In this document: positions 1 to 7,342 of the stretch, one piece after another
How the letters are laid out: each line of letters begins with the position of its first letter
Position numbering within the stretch: position 1 is the stretch's first letter
Assembly (NCBI GenBank): GCA_934702355.1
Contig: CAKUXX010000004.1
Coordinates: 1 to 64,000 of the forward strand
Length of the DNA: 64,000 nt
Source of the DNA: an uncultured Methanomassiliicoccales archaeon
GTDB taxonomy: Archaea; Thermoplasmatota; Thermoplasmata; Methanomassiliicoccales; Methanomethylophilaceae
Direction of reading: 5' to 3'
Program-made: the position numbers and the translations under genes
Notes under the pieces: model-generated
What the model was told of the DNA's origin: nothing
What the model saw: only the letters and a program-made list of their open reading frames with translations
Database searches by the model: none

Positions 1-15
1 TGTCTCGTTCGACAT
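1..15 (-). CDS. 5' end of an unidentified gene running off the left edge
   Basis: Reading leftward there is an ATG at 15-13 followed by four more codons (MSNET) before the window ends. A strong Shine-Dalgarno, GGAGGG, lies at about 20-26, five to six bases before the ATG. This start signal and the structured sequence just upstream are the only evidence. No function can be assigned from five residues. Confidence 0.5.
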
Positions 16-43
16 TTGCTACCCTCCTTCTGAGGTGATTTCT

Positions 44-106
44 GTAAGAGGTTTCCCGGTGCCTGGGCACCGTAAGAGATTTGCAGACCTCTCGGTAGGA
101 TCTACC
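44..106 (-). promoter_or_regulatory. Structured leader upstream of the left-edge gene
   Basis: Several dyads are packed together. AGAGGT (47-52) pairs with ACCTCT (87-92), enclosing a perfect hairpin CGGTGCC (57-63) / GGCACCG (66-72). A third hairpin, GGTAG (94-98) / CTACC (102-106), lies outside. GTAAGAG occurs twice (44-50 and 72-78). In the leftward sense this would be the 5' leader of the gene starting at 15. I do not recognise a riboswitch class; it could also be an operator region. Confidence 0.35.
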
Positions 107-497
107 ACAAAAAGTACGTCAACAAAACAAGGAAAATGGACAGTGACTAGAGTCGAATTGCCTTCTGGCCGGGTGATTTCCGAAGATTATCGAAGATGCT
201 GGCCAGAATTGCGGTGAATCTCGCCCTGTCCACCATTCTTCATACTTCACAGTGTTTCTGAGTGATTCACCGTATCATTGATACATTCATAGCGGCGTGC
301 CGGTGTGATCCTTTGTTGATCAGATGATTGCGGATCCATTGACGGATTCAACATTCAATCCCCGGATCATCACAATCTGGGACGATCAACAGCATGCCAC
401 AGATGGTGGGGTTTTGTCAGGTCATACGATCATGGTATCAACCGTGTTAGCGACAGACTAAATATCATCCACCCGCTCTTATATCCAGGTGAACGAA
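107..497. other. Intergenic stretch with no recognisable gene
   Basis: I see no coding region with a convincing start, composition or family, no tRNA-like fold and no repeat here. The short open frame that begins near base 35 on the plus strand overlaps the dyads described above and has no family resemblance. Confidence 0.5.
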
Positions 498-896
498 ATG
501 GTAAACATACCTGAAGAAGTTCTCAAAGCTATGTCTGAGCAGACGACTGTCAAGGCCCTCGTAACCGCGGATGCATCCGGACAGCCCCATGCCATAGTCT
601 GTGGATCGATCGTCGCCCCTGCACCTGACAAGGTCATTGTCGGCGAGGTCCTCATGAAGAAATCATCCAAGAACCTGGATGCCAACAAGAAGGGAGCAAT
701 ACTCGTTTCCTCCGGAATGACCGCATACGAGATCATCGTCACCAACCCGGTCCGTATCGCCGAGGGTCCCGCTCTCGACCAGATGAACGAGAAACTTGCC
801 GCAGTCCATCTGAAGGCCAACGCACTTTGGATGTTCGATGTTGCGGCAGTGTACGACCAGAGCGCAAGCCCCAAGGCCGGAACCCAGCTCGCATGA
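498..896 (+). CDS. Pyridoxamine-5'-phosphate-oxidase-like FMN-binding protein
   Basis: A 132-residue protein with the split-barrel flavin-binding pattern of the PNPOx-like superfamily: an N-terminal strand 'KALVTADASGQPHA', then a conserved 'IVGEVLMKKSSKNL' segment typical of the short family members that bind FMN or a related cofactor. The true substrate is unknown. I chose ATG 498 over the in-frame GTG at 489 because AGGTGA (487-492) is an ideally spaced ribosome-binding site for it. The gene stands alone and is followed at once by an intrinsic terminator. The family is fairly sure; an enzymatic role is inference. Confidence 0.75.
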   Translation: MVNIPEEVLKAMSEQTTVKALVTADASGQPHAIVCGSIVAPAPDKVIVGEVLMKKSSKNLDANKKGAILVSSGMTAYEIIVTNPVRIAEGPALDQMNEKLAAVHLKANALWMFDVAAVYDQSASPKAGTQLA

Positions 897-902
897 AAAC
901 AT

Positions 903-921
903 GGCCCTCCGGGGCCTTTTT
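903..921 (+). terminator. Rho-independent-like terminator after the FMN-binding protein
   Basis: Stem GGCCC (903-907) / GGGCC (912-916) with loop TCCG, followed directly by T5 (917-921), seven bases past the stop codon. Confidence 0.7.
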
Positions 922-1034
922 CCCCATTTTTATCTTCACGATCTGTAGGTCGTTCACTTCCTATGTACGTCTATAATGTCTAACGACGGTAGTGTCGGGA
1001 TTAGGATTAAATCGTCACCAGTTCATGAACGGTC

Positions 1035-1631
1035 ATGGATTCGTCTGAGATTACATCTGGAATCATAGACCATATGCCTGAGACACTCCTTCTTGTCGGC
1101 GGACTCATTGCTCTGTTGATAGTCATAACATATGTGAAGGACAGGAATTCGGCGAAATACAAGCTGATGATGTTCTTGGGAGTGGTATTCGGGGCCATAA
1201 TGGCATACGAAGCGGTAACGAAATACGGCGATTGGCCGATGAGCACTTCCATCATAATATTGATCTCAGCTTTCGCATTGATCATCCGCCCGTTCAGGGA
1301 CGTTCACTTTGCAGTGATCATAGCCGCACTCATCATGGGTATAGTGTACATCGCTCTCGCAGGCCTCAACGGATGCATAATCTTCGACAATATCGATCTG
1401 ACATTCCTCTCCGAGGGCTGGCCGCGCGTCATCATCGCATTCCTCTGTGGTTCTGTTGTGTACATGGTCCTGAACTTCGGTGAATCGTTGGTCAAGATGG
1501 CCGGAAAGATTCTGAACTGGTGGCCGCTTCTGTTGGTTTTGGCATTGATTTGTATAACGGAATCTGTGCTGATGTTGACCGGAAACGGTTCAATCGCCGA
1601 TTTTATCGATACTAGTTCGATGAGGATCTGA
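1035..1631 (+). CDS. Multi-pass membrane protein of unknown function
   Basis: A 198-residue, strongly hydrophobic protein with about six predicted membrane spans: near residues 17-34, 44-58, 72-86, 92-112, 132-150 and 160-178. The short loops are charged. I do not recognise the family. There is no clear Shine-Dalgarno before the ATG; an AT-rich 'attaaatc' about 28 bases upstream could be a TATA box for a leaderless mRNA. It is followed by the tRNA-Arg promoter. Confidence 0.6.
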   Translation: MDSSEITSGIIDHMPETLLLVGGLIALLIVITYVKDRNSAKYKLMMFLGVVFGAIMAYEAVTKYGDWPMSTSIIILISAFALIIRPFRDVHFAVIIAALIMGIVYIALAGLNGCIIFDNIDLTFLSEGWPRVIIAFLCGSVVYMVLNFGESLVKMAGKILNWWPLLLVLALICITESVLMLTGNGSIADFIDTSSMRI

Positions 1632-1647
1632 CGGCTTCGTGGATAAG

Positions 1648-1656
1648 CTTTAAATC
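1648..1656 (+). promoter_or_regulatory. TATA box for the tRNA-Arg / eL41 / tRNA-Trp cluster
   Basis: CTTTAAATC lies about 30 bases before the first base of tRNA-Arg, the expected archaeal spacing. No other clear TATA box appears before eL41 or tRNA-Trp, so one transcript may cover all three. Confidence 0.55.
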
Positions 1657-1681
1657 AAATGAGTAAATGGAGGGGAAGAGT

Positions 1682-1759
1682 GGGCTCGTGGCTTAGCCAG
1701 GATATAGCGCTGGCCTTCTAAGCCAGACGCCCCGGGTTCGAATCCCGGCGGGCCCGCCA
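1682..1759 (+). tRNA. tRNA-Arg (anticodon TCT)
   Basis: A complete cloverleaf: acceptor GGGCTCG pairs with CGGGCCC, the anticodon stem CTGGC/GCCAG encloses loop CTTCTAA (anticodon TCT), and the T-arm contains GGTTCGAATCC. Discriminator G1756 is followed by an encoded CCA (1757-1759). Confidence 0.95.
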
Positions 1760-1799
1760 AGGATGCATGCCTCACGGCAACATTCAGGGAAGGATCACA

Positions 1800-1907
1800 A
1801 TGAAGAGAAGCTCGCGCGCCTGGAAGAAACGCGGCAACCAGCGTTGGAAATGGCGCAAGAAGAAAATGAGAAGAAGAAAGAGAGCAGCAAAGATGCGCAA
1901 GAAGTGA
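1800..1907 (+). CDS. rpl41e: Ribosomal protein eL41
   Basis: A 35-residue, extremely basic protein beginning MKRSSRAWKKRG and continuing with Arg/Lys runs (KWRKKKMRRRKRAAKMRKK). This is the size and composition of eL41, the smallest ribosomal protein, which forms a single helix at the subunit interface. The Shine-Dalgarno GGAAGGATC lies just upstream of the ATG. It sits between tRNA-Arg (41 bases upstream) and tRNA-Trp (27 bases downstream), probably on one transcript. Its small size makes it easy to miss in automatic calls. Confidence 0.85.
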   Translation: MKRSSRAWKKRGNQRWKWRKKKMRRRKRAAKMRKK

Positions 1908-1933
1908 TTGCAACTCGCTATCACACTCACCCC

Positions 1934-2104
1934 GGGGGTATAGGCTAACCTGGCAGACTGGCGGGCTCCAGTTATTGAGAGTGATTGAAAATGGGTTTGC
2001 TGACAGTTGATGATTAACTGGAGCGATGACTCATTGATTCCGCGGAAGGTAGCTCCTTCCGTAGTGGAAACCCGCTGACGGGGGTTCAAATCCCTCTGCC
2101 CCCA
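1934..2104 (+). tRNA. tRNA-Trp (anticodon CCA) with a 98-nt intron
   Basis: Acceptor GGGGGTA (1934-1940) pairs with TGCCCCC (2097-2103). The anticodon stem GCGGG (1961-1965) pairs with CCCGC (2071-2075), and the T-arm GGGGG/CCCTC surrounds TTCAAAT. The loop starts C-T-CCA (anticodon 1968-1970) and is interrupted after position 37 by an intron, placed here at 1972-2069. That is the canonical archaeal site cut by the splicing endonuclease. The discriminator is A2104 and CCA is not encoded. The exact intron ends depend on the bulge-helix-bulge fold and could shift by one or two bases. Confidence 0.92.
1981..2029 (+). ncRNA. C/D-box 2'-O-methylation guide RNA within the tRNA-Trp intron
   Basis: The order is a degenerate box C (GTGATTGA, 1981), box D' CTGA (2000-2003), box C' TTGATGA (2007-2013), and box D as the variant ATGA (2026-2029). 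The D guide (2015-2024) is perfectly complementary to 1965-1974. The fifth base before box D (G2021) faces C1968, which is tRNA position C34. The D' guide GGGTTT (1993-1998) matches AAACCC (2068-2073); the fifth base before CTGA (G1995) faces C2071, position 39. Intron-encoded guides for positions 34 and 39 of tRNA-Trp are known in euryarchaea such as Haloferax. Confidence 0.85.
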
Positions 2105-2318
2105 CCTTGCGCTTCTTTCTGAGCTCTTGCTTGGGCACTTCGGTGCCCCAATCCTTTTTACCTATTCTTTACAATTTTATCACAGAACTTCACGGATTCG
2201 CAATCGTGCGATTCCCATAGCACGATCGTATCGTTCTGCAGGTGTCATAGCAGGGATCTGTGGTCTGATCAAAGAATAAGAAATGGAAAAGATGGTGCGA
2301 CCCGAAGGCCGCACCGAA

Positions 2319-3683
2319 TCAGTTTTTGAAGCTGTGGATGGGCGCGGGGATCCTTCCGCCGCGGTTGACGAAGTCCGCACAGCTGTAGGGGTTCACGGGC
2401 ATGATGCATGCATCGCCCAGCAGACCTCCGAAGTGGGCCCTGTCTCCGACACCCTTTCCGATGACGGGGATGACCCTGACCGCTGTGGTCTTCTGATTGA
2501 CCATTCCGATGGCCATCTCATCTGCGATTATACCGGAGATGGTCGTCGCAGGCGTGTTACCGGGGATCGCGATCATGTCGAGACCGACCGAGCATACGCA
2601 GGTCATGGCCTCCAGCTTCTCGAGGGTCAATGCACCAAGTTCCGCCGCTTCGGCCATGGATTTGTCCTCTGTGACGGGGATGAATGCACCGCTGAGACCT
2701 CCGACATAAGACGATGCCATGACTCCGCCCTTCTTCACCTGGTCGTTGAGGATGGCGAGTGCGGCGGTCGTTCCGGGGGCACCGGCATACTCCATGCCCA
2801 TCTCGTGGATGATGTCCGCGATGGAGTCTCCGACCGCGGGCGTGGGGGCCAGCGAGAGGTCGACGATACCGAAAGGCACGCCAAGTCTCCTGGATGCCTC
2901 TTTGGCGAAGAGCTGTCCAACCCTTGTGACCTTGAATGCAGTCTTCTTTATGGTCTCGCACAGGACCTCGAAGCTCTGTCCGCGGACCTTTGAGAGTGCA
3001 TTGTTGACGACACCCGGACCGCTGACACCGACGTTGATGATGCAGTCCGCTTCGGTCACACCGTGGAATGCCCCTGCCATGAACGGGTTGTCGTCCGGCG
3101 GGTTGCAGAACACCACGAGTTTCGCGCATCCTATGGAATCCGCATCCTTTGTGGCCTCTGCGGTCTTGACGACTATGTCACCCATGAGCCTGACAGCATC
3201 CATGTTGATGCCTGTCCTTGTGGATCCGAGGCTGATGGACGAGCATACCCTCTCTGTAACTGCCAGAGCTTCGGGTATGGACTCTATGAGGTTCCTGTCC
3301 GCAGGGGTCATGCCCTTCTGGACAAGTGCGGAGTATCCTCCGATGAAGTTCACGCCTATCGTCTTGGCTGCTCTGTCGAGGGTCTCGGCGATCTTCACGA
3401 AGTCGGACGGACATTTGCACGCGGCGCCTCCGATCAGGGCGATGGGTGTTACGGAGACCCTTTTGTTGATGACGGGGACTCCGTACTCCAGTCCGATCTC
3501 GTCTCCGACGGATACGAGGTTCTCTGCGTATTTCGTGATCTTGTTGTAGATCTTGTCGCAGAGGGCGTCGATGTCCGGATCGATGCAGTCCAGAAGACTG
3601 ATCCCCATGGTGATGGTCCTGACATCGAGGTTCTCGTGTGAGACCATCTCGTAGGTCTCGAAGACCTCATTAAGCTCTACCAT
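2319..3683 (-). CDS. UPF0210 (PFL) family protein
   Basis: A 454-residue protein of the UPF0210/DUF711 family, with a central 'GVSGPGVVNNAL' and a Gly/Ala-rich C-terminal half. The family has a glycyl-radical-enzyme-like fold but no agreed function. It is the last gene of a leftward five-gene operon and starts five bases after the UPF0237 ACT-domain gene; these two families are commonly neighbours, suggesting a shared complex or regulation. Here the operon also makes homoserine and citramalate, so an amino-acid-linked role is likely but unproven. It ends with TGA. Confidence 0.85.
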   Translation of the reverse strand: MVELNEVFETYEMVSHENLDVRTITMGISLLDCIDPDIDALCDKIYNKITKYAENLVSVGDEIGLEYGVPVINKRVSVTPIALIGGAACKCPSDFVKIAETLDRAAKTIGVNFIGGYSALVQKGMTPADRNLIESIPEALAVTERVCSSISLGSTRTGINMDAVRLMGDIVVKTAEATKDADSIGCAKLVVFCNPPDDNPFMAGAFHGVTEADCIINVGVSGPGVVNNALSKVRGQSFEVLCETIKKTAFKVTRVGQLFAKEASRRLGVPFGIVDLSLAPTPAVGDSIADIIHEMGMEYAGAPGTTAALAILNDQVKKGGVMASSYVGGLSGAFIPVTEDKSMAEAAELGALTLEKLEAMTCVCSVGLDMIAIPGNTPATTISGIIADEMAIGMVNQKTTAVRVIPVIGKGVGDRAHFGGLLGDACIMPVNPYSCADFVNRGGRIPAPIHSFKN

Positions 3684-3687
3684 GGGA

Positions 3688-3960
3688 TCAGATCCTGTGC
3701 ATCATTTCGAAGATTTCCTCGTGCTGGGCCTTTATGATGCACCCGACCTCTTCGCCGACCTCGTTGAGTCCGTTCACCAGATCGTCGAATTTCCCTTTGT
3801 ACTGGGTGGTGTCCACGATGAGGATCATGTTGATGAAGTCCTGGACGGTCGTCTGTTTGATGTCGAGGATGTTGATGTCGTTGTTCGCAAAGTAATTGCA
3901 CACCTTGGCGATGATGCCGGTGTGGTCTTTTCCTACCAGTGTGACTATGGTCCTGTTCAT
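3688..3960 (-). CDS. UPF0237 ACT-domain protein
   Basis: A 90-residue single ACT domain, starting MNRTIVTLVGKDHTGIIAKV with the characteristic Gly-Lys-Asp-His-Thr-Gly ligand-loop motif and ending in a predicted helix. ACT domains bind amino acids and act as regulatory subunits. The start overlaps the citramalate synthase stop (ATGA at 3957-3960), so translation is probably coupled, and the UPF0210 gene follows at once. It probably senses an amino acid for its neighbours; the ligand is unknown. Confidence 0.88.
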   Translation of the reverse strand: MNRTIVTLVGKDHTGIIAKVCNYFANNDINILDIKQTTVQDFINMILIVDTTQYKGKFDDLVNGLNEVGEEVGCIIKAQHEEIFEMMHRI

Positions 3961-5537
3961 TGGTTCACCTTTATGCTTGAAACGTTGTTTTGAAGAAGCG
4001 CGTATTCCAGGGAATCTATGAGGGCTATGAGACTCGCTTCGATGACGTTCTCGGAGACACCGACAGTGGTCCAGCTCCTCTCCCCGTCTGTCGTCCTGAT
4101 GAGGACACGGACGCTTGCCGCCGTGGCGGACTTCTCGTCCAGTACGCGTACTTTGTAATCTGTCAGCCTGACATTCATCAATGACGGATAGAACTTTGCC
4201 AATGCTTTCCTCAGAGCGTGGTCCAGTGCGTTGACGGGACCGTTCCCGTCGGCCGCAGTGTGTTCTATCTGGCCGTCAGGGCTCCTGACCTTGATGCTGG
4301 CCTCGGACTCCATCCTGTTGCCTTCGGATTCGTACATCGAGATCCTGAACGCATGGACTTCGAACATCTTCCCGATGTCGCCTCTGAGCCTCTTGACGAG
4401 CAGCTCGAAGCTCGCATCCGCACCGTCGAACTGGTATCCGTTGGATTCCATGTCCTTGACCCTGCGCGTGATGTCCGGGCTGTCATCGCCTATCTGCAGT
4501 CCGAGTTCTTTGAGTTTCTCGGATATCGTCGCCTTTCCGGCCATGTCCGATACCAGTATGCGACGCCTGTTGCCGACTTTGGACGGATCCATGTGCTCGT
4601 AGGTCCTGGTGTCTTTGACCAGGGCCGACACATGCATGCCGCCTTTGTGGGTGAATGCCCTTTCGCCTACGAAAGGCATTCCCGGATACGGGGGCATGTT
4701 GGCAAGTTCCCCCACGTAATTGGAAAGGGATGTGAGTTCGTCGATCCTGACGTTGCCGAGGTCATATCCCATCTTCAGACCTAGGTTGGGAATGACTGCG
4801 CACAGATTTGCGTTCCCGCATCTCTCTCCGATCCCGTTGACGGTGCCCTGCACCATGGTGCATCCCGATTCCACCGCCGCAAGACTGCATGCGGTGGCGA
4901 GGTCGGAATCGTTGTGGCAGTGGATGCCGAGTCCGACCGAGTCCAGGTTGGATTTCACATCGCGGACGATCCCGGAAACGGCCGCAGGCATGGTGCCCCC
5001 GTTGGTGTCGCATAAGACTATCCATTCCGCTCCGCCTTTCTCGGCCGCCTTGATGGCCTTCAGGGCATATTCCCTGTTGGCGTTGTACCCGTCGAAGAAA
5101 TGCTCCGCGTCGAACATGACGCGTTTCCCCGATTCCCTGAGGAAGCGCACGCTGGCCTCTATCATGGAAAGGTTGTCTTCGAGGGGGATGCCGAGGGCAT
5201 CGGTGACATGGAAATCCCATGTCTTTCCGAATATGCAGCACCATTCCGCGGATGATTCGGACAGGGATACGAGGTTCTGATCTTCTGAAGGGGGGATTCC
5301 GTGACGGCATGTGCTGCCGAATGCCACCAGTCTGGTGTTCACGAGTCCGGTCTTGGATGCCCTTTCGAAGAACTCGTCGTCCCTGGGGTTCGAACCGGGC
5401 CAACCGCCCTCCACGAAATCGACCCCGACGGAATCCAGTCTGTTCAGGATATCCAGTTTGTCTTCGCATGAGAACGATATCCCGTCTGTCTGGGAACCGT
5501 CCCTCAGCGTCGTGTCGTAGATCAGAACCCTCGTCAT
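3957..5537 (-). CDS. cimA: (R)-citramalate synthase
   Basis: A 526-residue protein of the HMG-CoA lyase-like TIM-barrel family. The metal and substrate motif YDTTLRDGSQ lies near residues 7-16, the metal-binding HCHND near 203-207, and a LeuA-type allosteric dimer domain in the C-terminal ~130 residues. It condenses pyruvate with acetyl-CoA to citramalate, the pyruvate route to 2-oxobutyrate and isoleucine. The ~530-residue length fits the long citramalate synthase subfamily better than isopropylmalate synthase. I prefer ATG 5537, which overlaps the homoserine dehydrogenase stop as TGATG, over GTG 5540. The C-terminal domain suggests feedback by isoleucine. Confidence 0.88.
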   Translation of the reverse strand: MTRVLIYDTTLRDGSQTDGISFSCEDKLDILNRLDSVGVDFVEGGWPGSNPRDDEFFERASKTGLVNTRLVAFGSTCRHGIPPSEDQNLVSLSESSAEWCCIFGKTWDFHVTDALGIPLEDNLSMIEASVRFLRESGKRVMFDAEHFFDGYNANREYALKAIKAAEKGGAEWIVLCDTNGGTMPAAVSGIVRDVKSNLDSVGLGIHCHNDSDLATACSLAAVESGCTMVQGTVNGIGERCGNANLCAVIPNLGLKMGYDLGNVRIDELTSLSNYVGELANMPPYPGMPFVGERAFTHKGGMHVSALVKDTRTYEHMDPSKVGNRRRILVSDMAGKATISEKLKELGLQIGDDSPDITRRVKDMESNGYQFDGADASFELLVKRLRGDIGKMFEVHAFRISMYESEGNRMESEASIKVRSPDGQIEHTAADGNGPVNALDHALRKALAKFYPSLMNVRLTDYKVRVLDEKSATAASVRVLIRTTDGERSWTTVGVSENVIEASLIALIDSLEYALLQNNVSSIKVNQ

Positions 5538-6535
5538 CACAGGGCCCTCTCATCCATTATCGCGATCAGGTCGCTCAGGATGGCCGAAGCGGTCTCTTTG
5601 CGACCGGCACCGCGTCCAGTCACCGTTATCGGGCCGGCGAAGTCGCACATGATCTGTGCGGTGTTGAGTGTTCCGGATATGCTCAGGGGGTGGCCTTTGG
5701 GAACGAGCCTGGGACCTACTTCGAGTTTTTCCTCGGTGATCTCCCCGATGAGCCTTATGACCATGTTGCGTCCTGCTGCGAGGGCGATGGCCTCCTCGGT
5801 GATCCCGGTTATTCCCGTGATCTTCACATCTTTGAACGTGACATTCCTTCCGAAGACGGAGTTGGCCAGGATCGCGACTTTGCATGCGCTGTCGTAACCT
5901 TCCACGTCGTTGGTGGGGTCCGTCTCCGCATAGCCCATCTGCTGGGCCTCCTTCAGTGCCTGTTCGAAAGGCTGACCCTTGTCCATCTTGCTCAGGATGA
6001 AGTTGCAGGTACCGTTGAAGATACCGCAGATGGATGTGATCTTCTCGCCTTTCAGGTTCTCATGGCAGAGGTTGATGATCGGCATCGCACCTCCGACAGA
6101 GCCTTCGAACCTGATCTTGCACTTGTTCTCCCTGGCGAGGGATATCAGTTCGTTGAATTTGAGGGCCAGGGGACCCTTGTTGACTGTGATGACGTCTTTG
6201 TGATTTTCAAGGGCGTGGGTGATGTTTATCAGTCCGACGCCGCCCGTGCTGACGTTGGTGGGGCTGACCTCGACCAGTATGTCGTAGTCGGCCTTCTTCA
6301 GGACCTCCACGGAGTCCTCGTATGTTTCGGTCCCTACCCTTCCGGTCTCCTTCTTCCTGTTGACCAGTTCCAGCGGATCCAGTCCCTCATCCGACAATGC
6401 GTATGTTTTGGAGTCCATCACGCCGGTGATGACGATCTTCTGGTTGTATCTGGACTCGAAGAAGTCCTGGCGCATGCTGAGGACCTCGGCGAAGCCCTGT
6501 CCGACGGTTCCGAAACCGCAGATGAATACCCTCAT
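5537..6535 (-). CDS. hom: Homoserine dehydrogenase
   Basis: A 332-residue protein starting MRVFICGFGTVGQGFAEVL, an N-terminal Rossmann NAD(P)-binding motif, followed by the homoserine dehydrogenase catalytic domain ('GSVGGAMPIINLCHENLKG', 'GYAETDPTNDVEGYDSACK'). It reduces aspartate semialdehyde to homoserine for threonine, methionine and isoleucine. The usual C-terminal ACT domain is absent; instead a separate ACT protein is encoded immediately upstream. ATG 6535 is chosen over GTG 6544 because GAGGGGTG lies a good distance ahead and because MRVF is the canonical N-terminus. Confidence 0.92.
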   Translation of the reverse strand: MRVFICGFGTVGQGFAEVLSMRQDFFESRYNQKIVITGVMDSKTYALSDEGLDPLELVNRKKETGRVGTETYEDSVEVLKKADYDILVEVSPTNVSTGGVGLINITHALENHKDVITVNKGPLALKFNELISLARENKCKIRFEGSVGGAMPIINLCHENLKGEKITSICGIFNGTCNFILSKMDKGQPFEQALKEAQQMGYAETDPTNDVEGYDSACKVAILANSVFGRNVTFKDVKITGITGITEEAIALAAGRNMVIRLIGEITEEKLEVGPRLVPKGHPLSISGTLNTAQIMCDFAGPITVTGRGAGRKETASAILSDLIAIMDERAL

Positions 6536-6536
6536 C

Positions 6537-7031
6537 TCAAACACCCCTCACATAGACGATGCCGGTCTTGGCGCATTCTTCCGAAAGGAACCTGTCCAGT
6601 TTCTCCAGGTCCTCTTTGCTGCGGGTCTTGACGGATATCATTCCGCTGGTCTTGGACGGGTCGTCCGTTTTGGATGAATACCTCACGTCGACGGCATCCA
6701 GTGTCGCCACCTTGGAGGCTTTCCCTATGAGCTCCTCGATGTACTGGGCGTTGATGCTTCCGATGAGCAGATAGTCCATGGTGTAGGTCTGATAGACGGA
6801 TCCGATCTTCGAGATGATGATGTCCTTGGATTTCCAGATCTTCTTCAGCTCGTTGAGTTGGCATTCCTTCTCGACCTCGAACGTTATGTTGATGCATATC
6901 CTGTGGTTGACGATGCGGTTACGGTCGTGCATGACTCCCAGGATGTTCCCGTCGACGAGGGATATGGGTTCGATGGAACCCACCAGCTGTCCGGGCAGGT
7001 CCTTTACGAATAACTCGGCATTGACTATCAT
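6537..7031 (-). CDS. ACT-domain regulatory protein of homoserine dehydrogenase
   Basis: A 164-residue protein with two ACT-like halves. The N-terminal half runs from 'VNAELFVKDLPGQLVGSIEPIS', with the 'D-x-P-G-Q' loop typical of ACT ligand sites; the second half lies around residues 115-160. It is the first gene of the operon and its stop lies one base from the homoserine dehydrogenase start. Since that enzyme here lacks its own ACT domain, the most economical reading is a detached allosteric subunit. The ligand (threonine, methionine or isoleucine) cannot be told from sequence. AGGAG precedes the ATG. Confidence 0.75.
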   Translation of the reverse strand: MIVNAELFVKDLPGQLVGSIEPISLVDGNILGVMHDRNRIVNHRICINITFEVEKECQLNELKKIWKSKDIIISKIGSVYQTYTMDYLLIGSINAQYIEELIGKASKVATLDAVDVRYSSKTDDPSKTSGMISVKTRSKEDLEKLDRFLSEECAKTGIVYVRGV

Positions 7032-7068
7032 GAGGTAGGACTCCTAACGGAAGACCCATAAGATGGCT

Positions 7069-7078
7069 ATTATAAAAA
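7069..7078 (-). promoter_or_regulatory. TATA box of the hom-cimA operon
   Basis: TTTTTATAAT on the minus strand lies 38-47 bases before the ATG at 7031. That leaves a short leader containing the Shine-Dalgarno AGGAG (7041-7045). Confidence 0.55.
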
Positions 7079-7274
7079 CGCGCGCGAAGAGATTTTCAAA
7101 GGATAGACGGGGAAGTCGATACTACGTTGAGAGCTGTATTTTGTGATAGACGTTCCAGATGGGCATGTTCAGGACGAACGGATATCGTCTGTTCCGAAGA
7201 AGATCGGGGAGCGAAGGTCTGGTTCGATACATCTGCCCAGATCTAAAAGAGATCTTCATACCACTCTGATAAAA

Positions 7275-7314
7275 CCGAAAAATCATCAATAATCAATCCG
7301 AAAAATCATCAATA
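7275..7314 (+). repeat. 17-bp perfect direct repeat abutting the TATA box of the AAA/DUF4143 gene
   Basis: CCGAAAAATCATCAATA occurs at 7275-7291 and 7298-7314, 23 bp start to start (about two helical turns on the same face). The second copy runs into the TATA box TATTATATATTTT (7313-7325), which lies about 24 bases before the ATG at 7343. This is the layout of an operator that would block TBP binding. Between 7079 and 7274 I see nothing else. Confidence 0.6.
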
Positions 7315-7342
7315 TTATATATTTTCAACAGAATGTTAGATT

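Noticed and set aside
44..92. tRNA-Cys-like or class II tRNA-like look of the leader on the minus strand (TCTGCAAA loop, long GC arm)
   Set aside because: No T-arm, no acceptor stem and an eight-base loop; it cannot fold as a tRNA.
35..217. Short rightward open frame of 60 codons near the left edge
   Set aside because: No family, no clear ribosome-binding site, and it overlaps the dyads of the leftward leader.
5219..6631. 470-codon open frame on the plus strand
   Set aside because: Antisense shadow of cimA and hom, which have clear motifs and operon overlaps.
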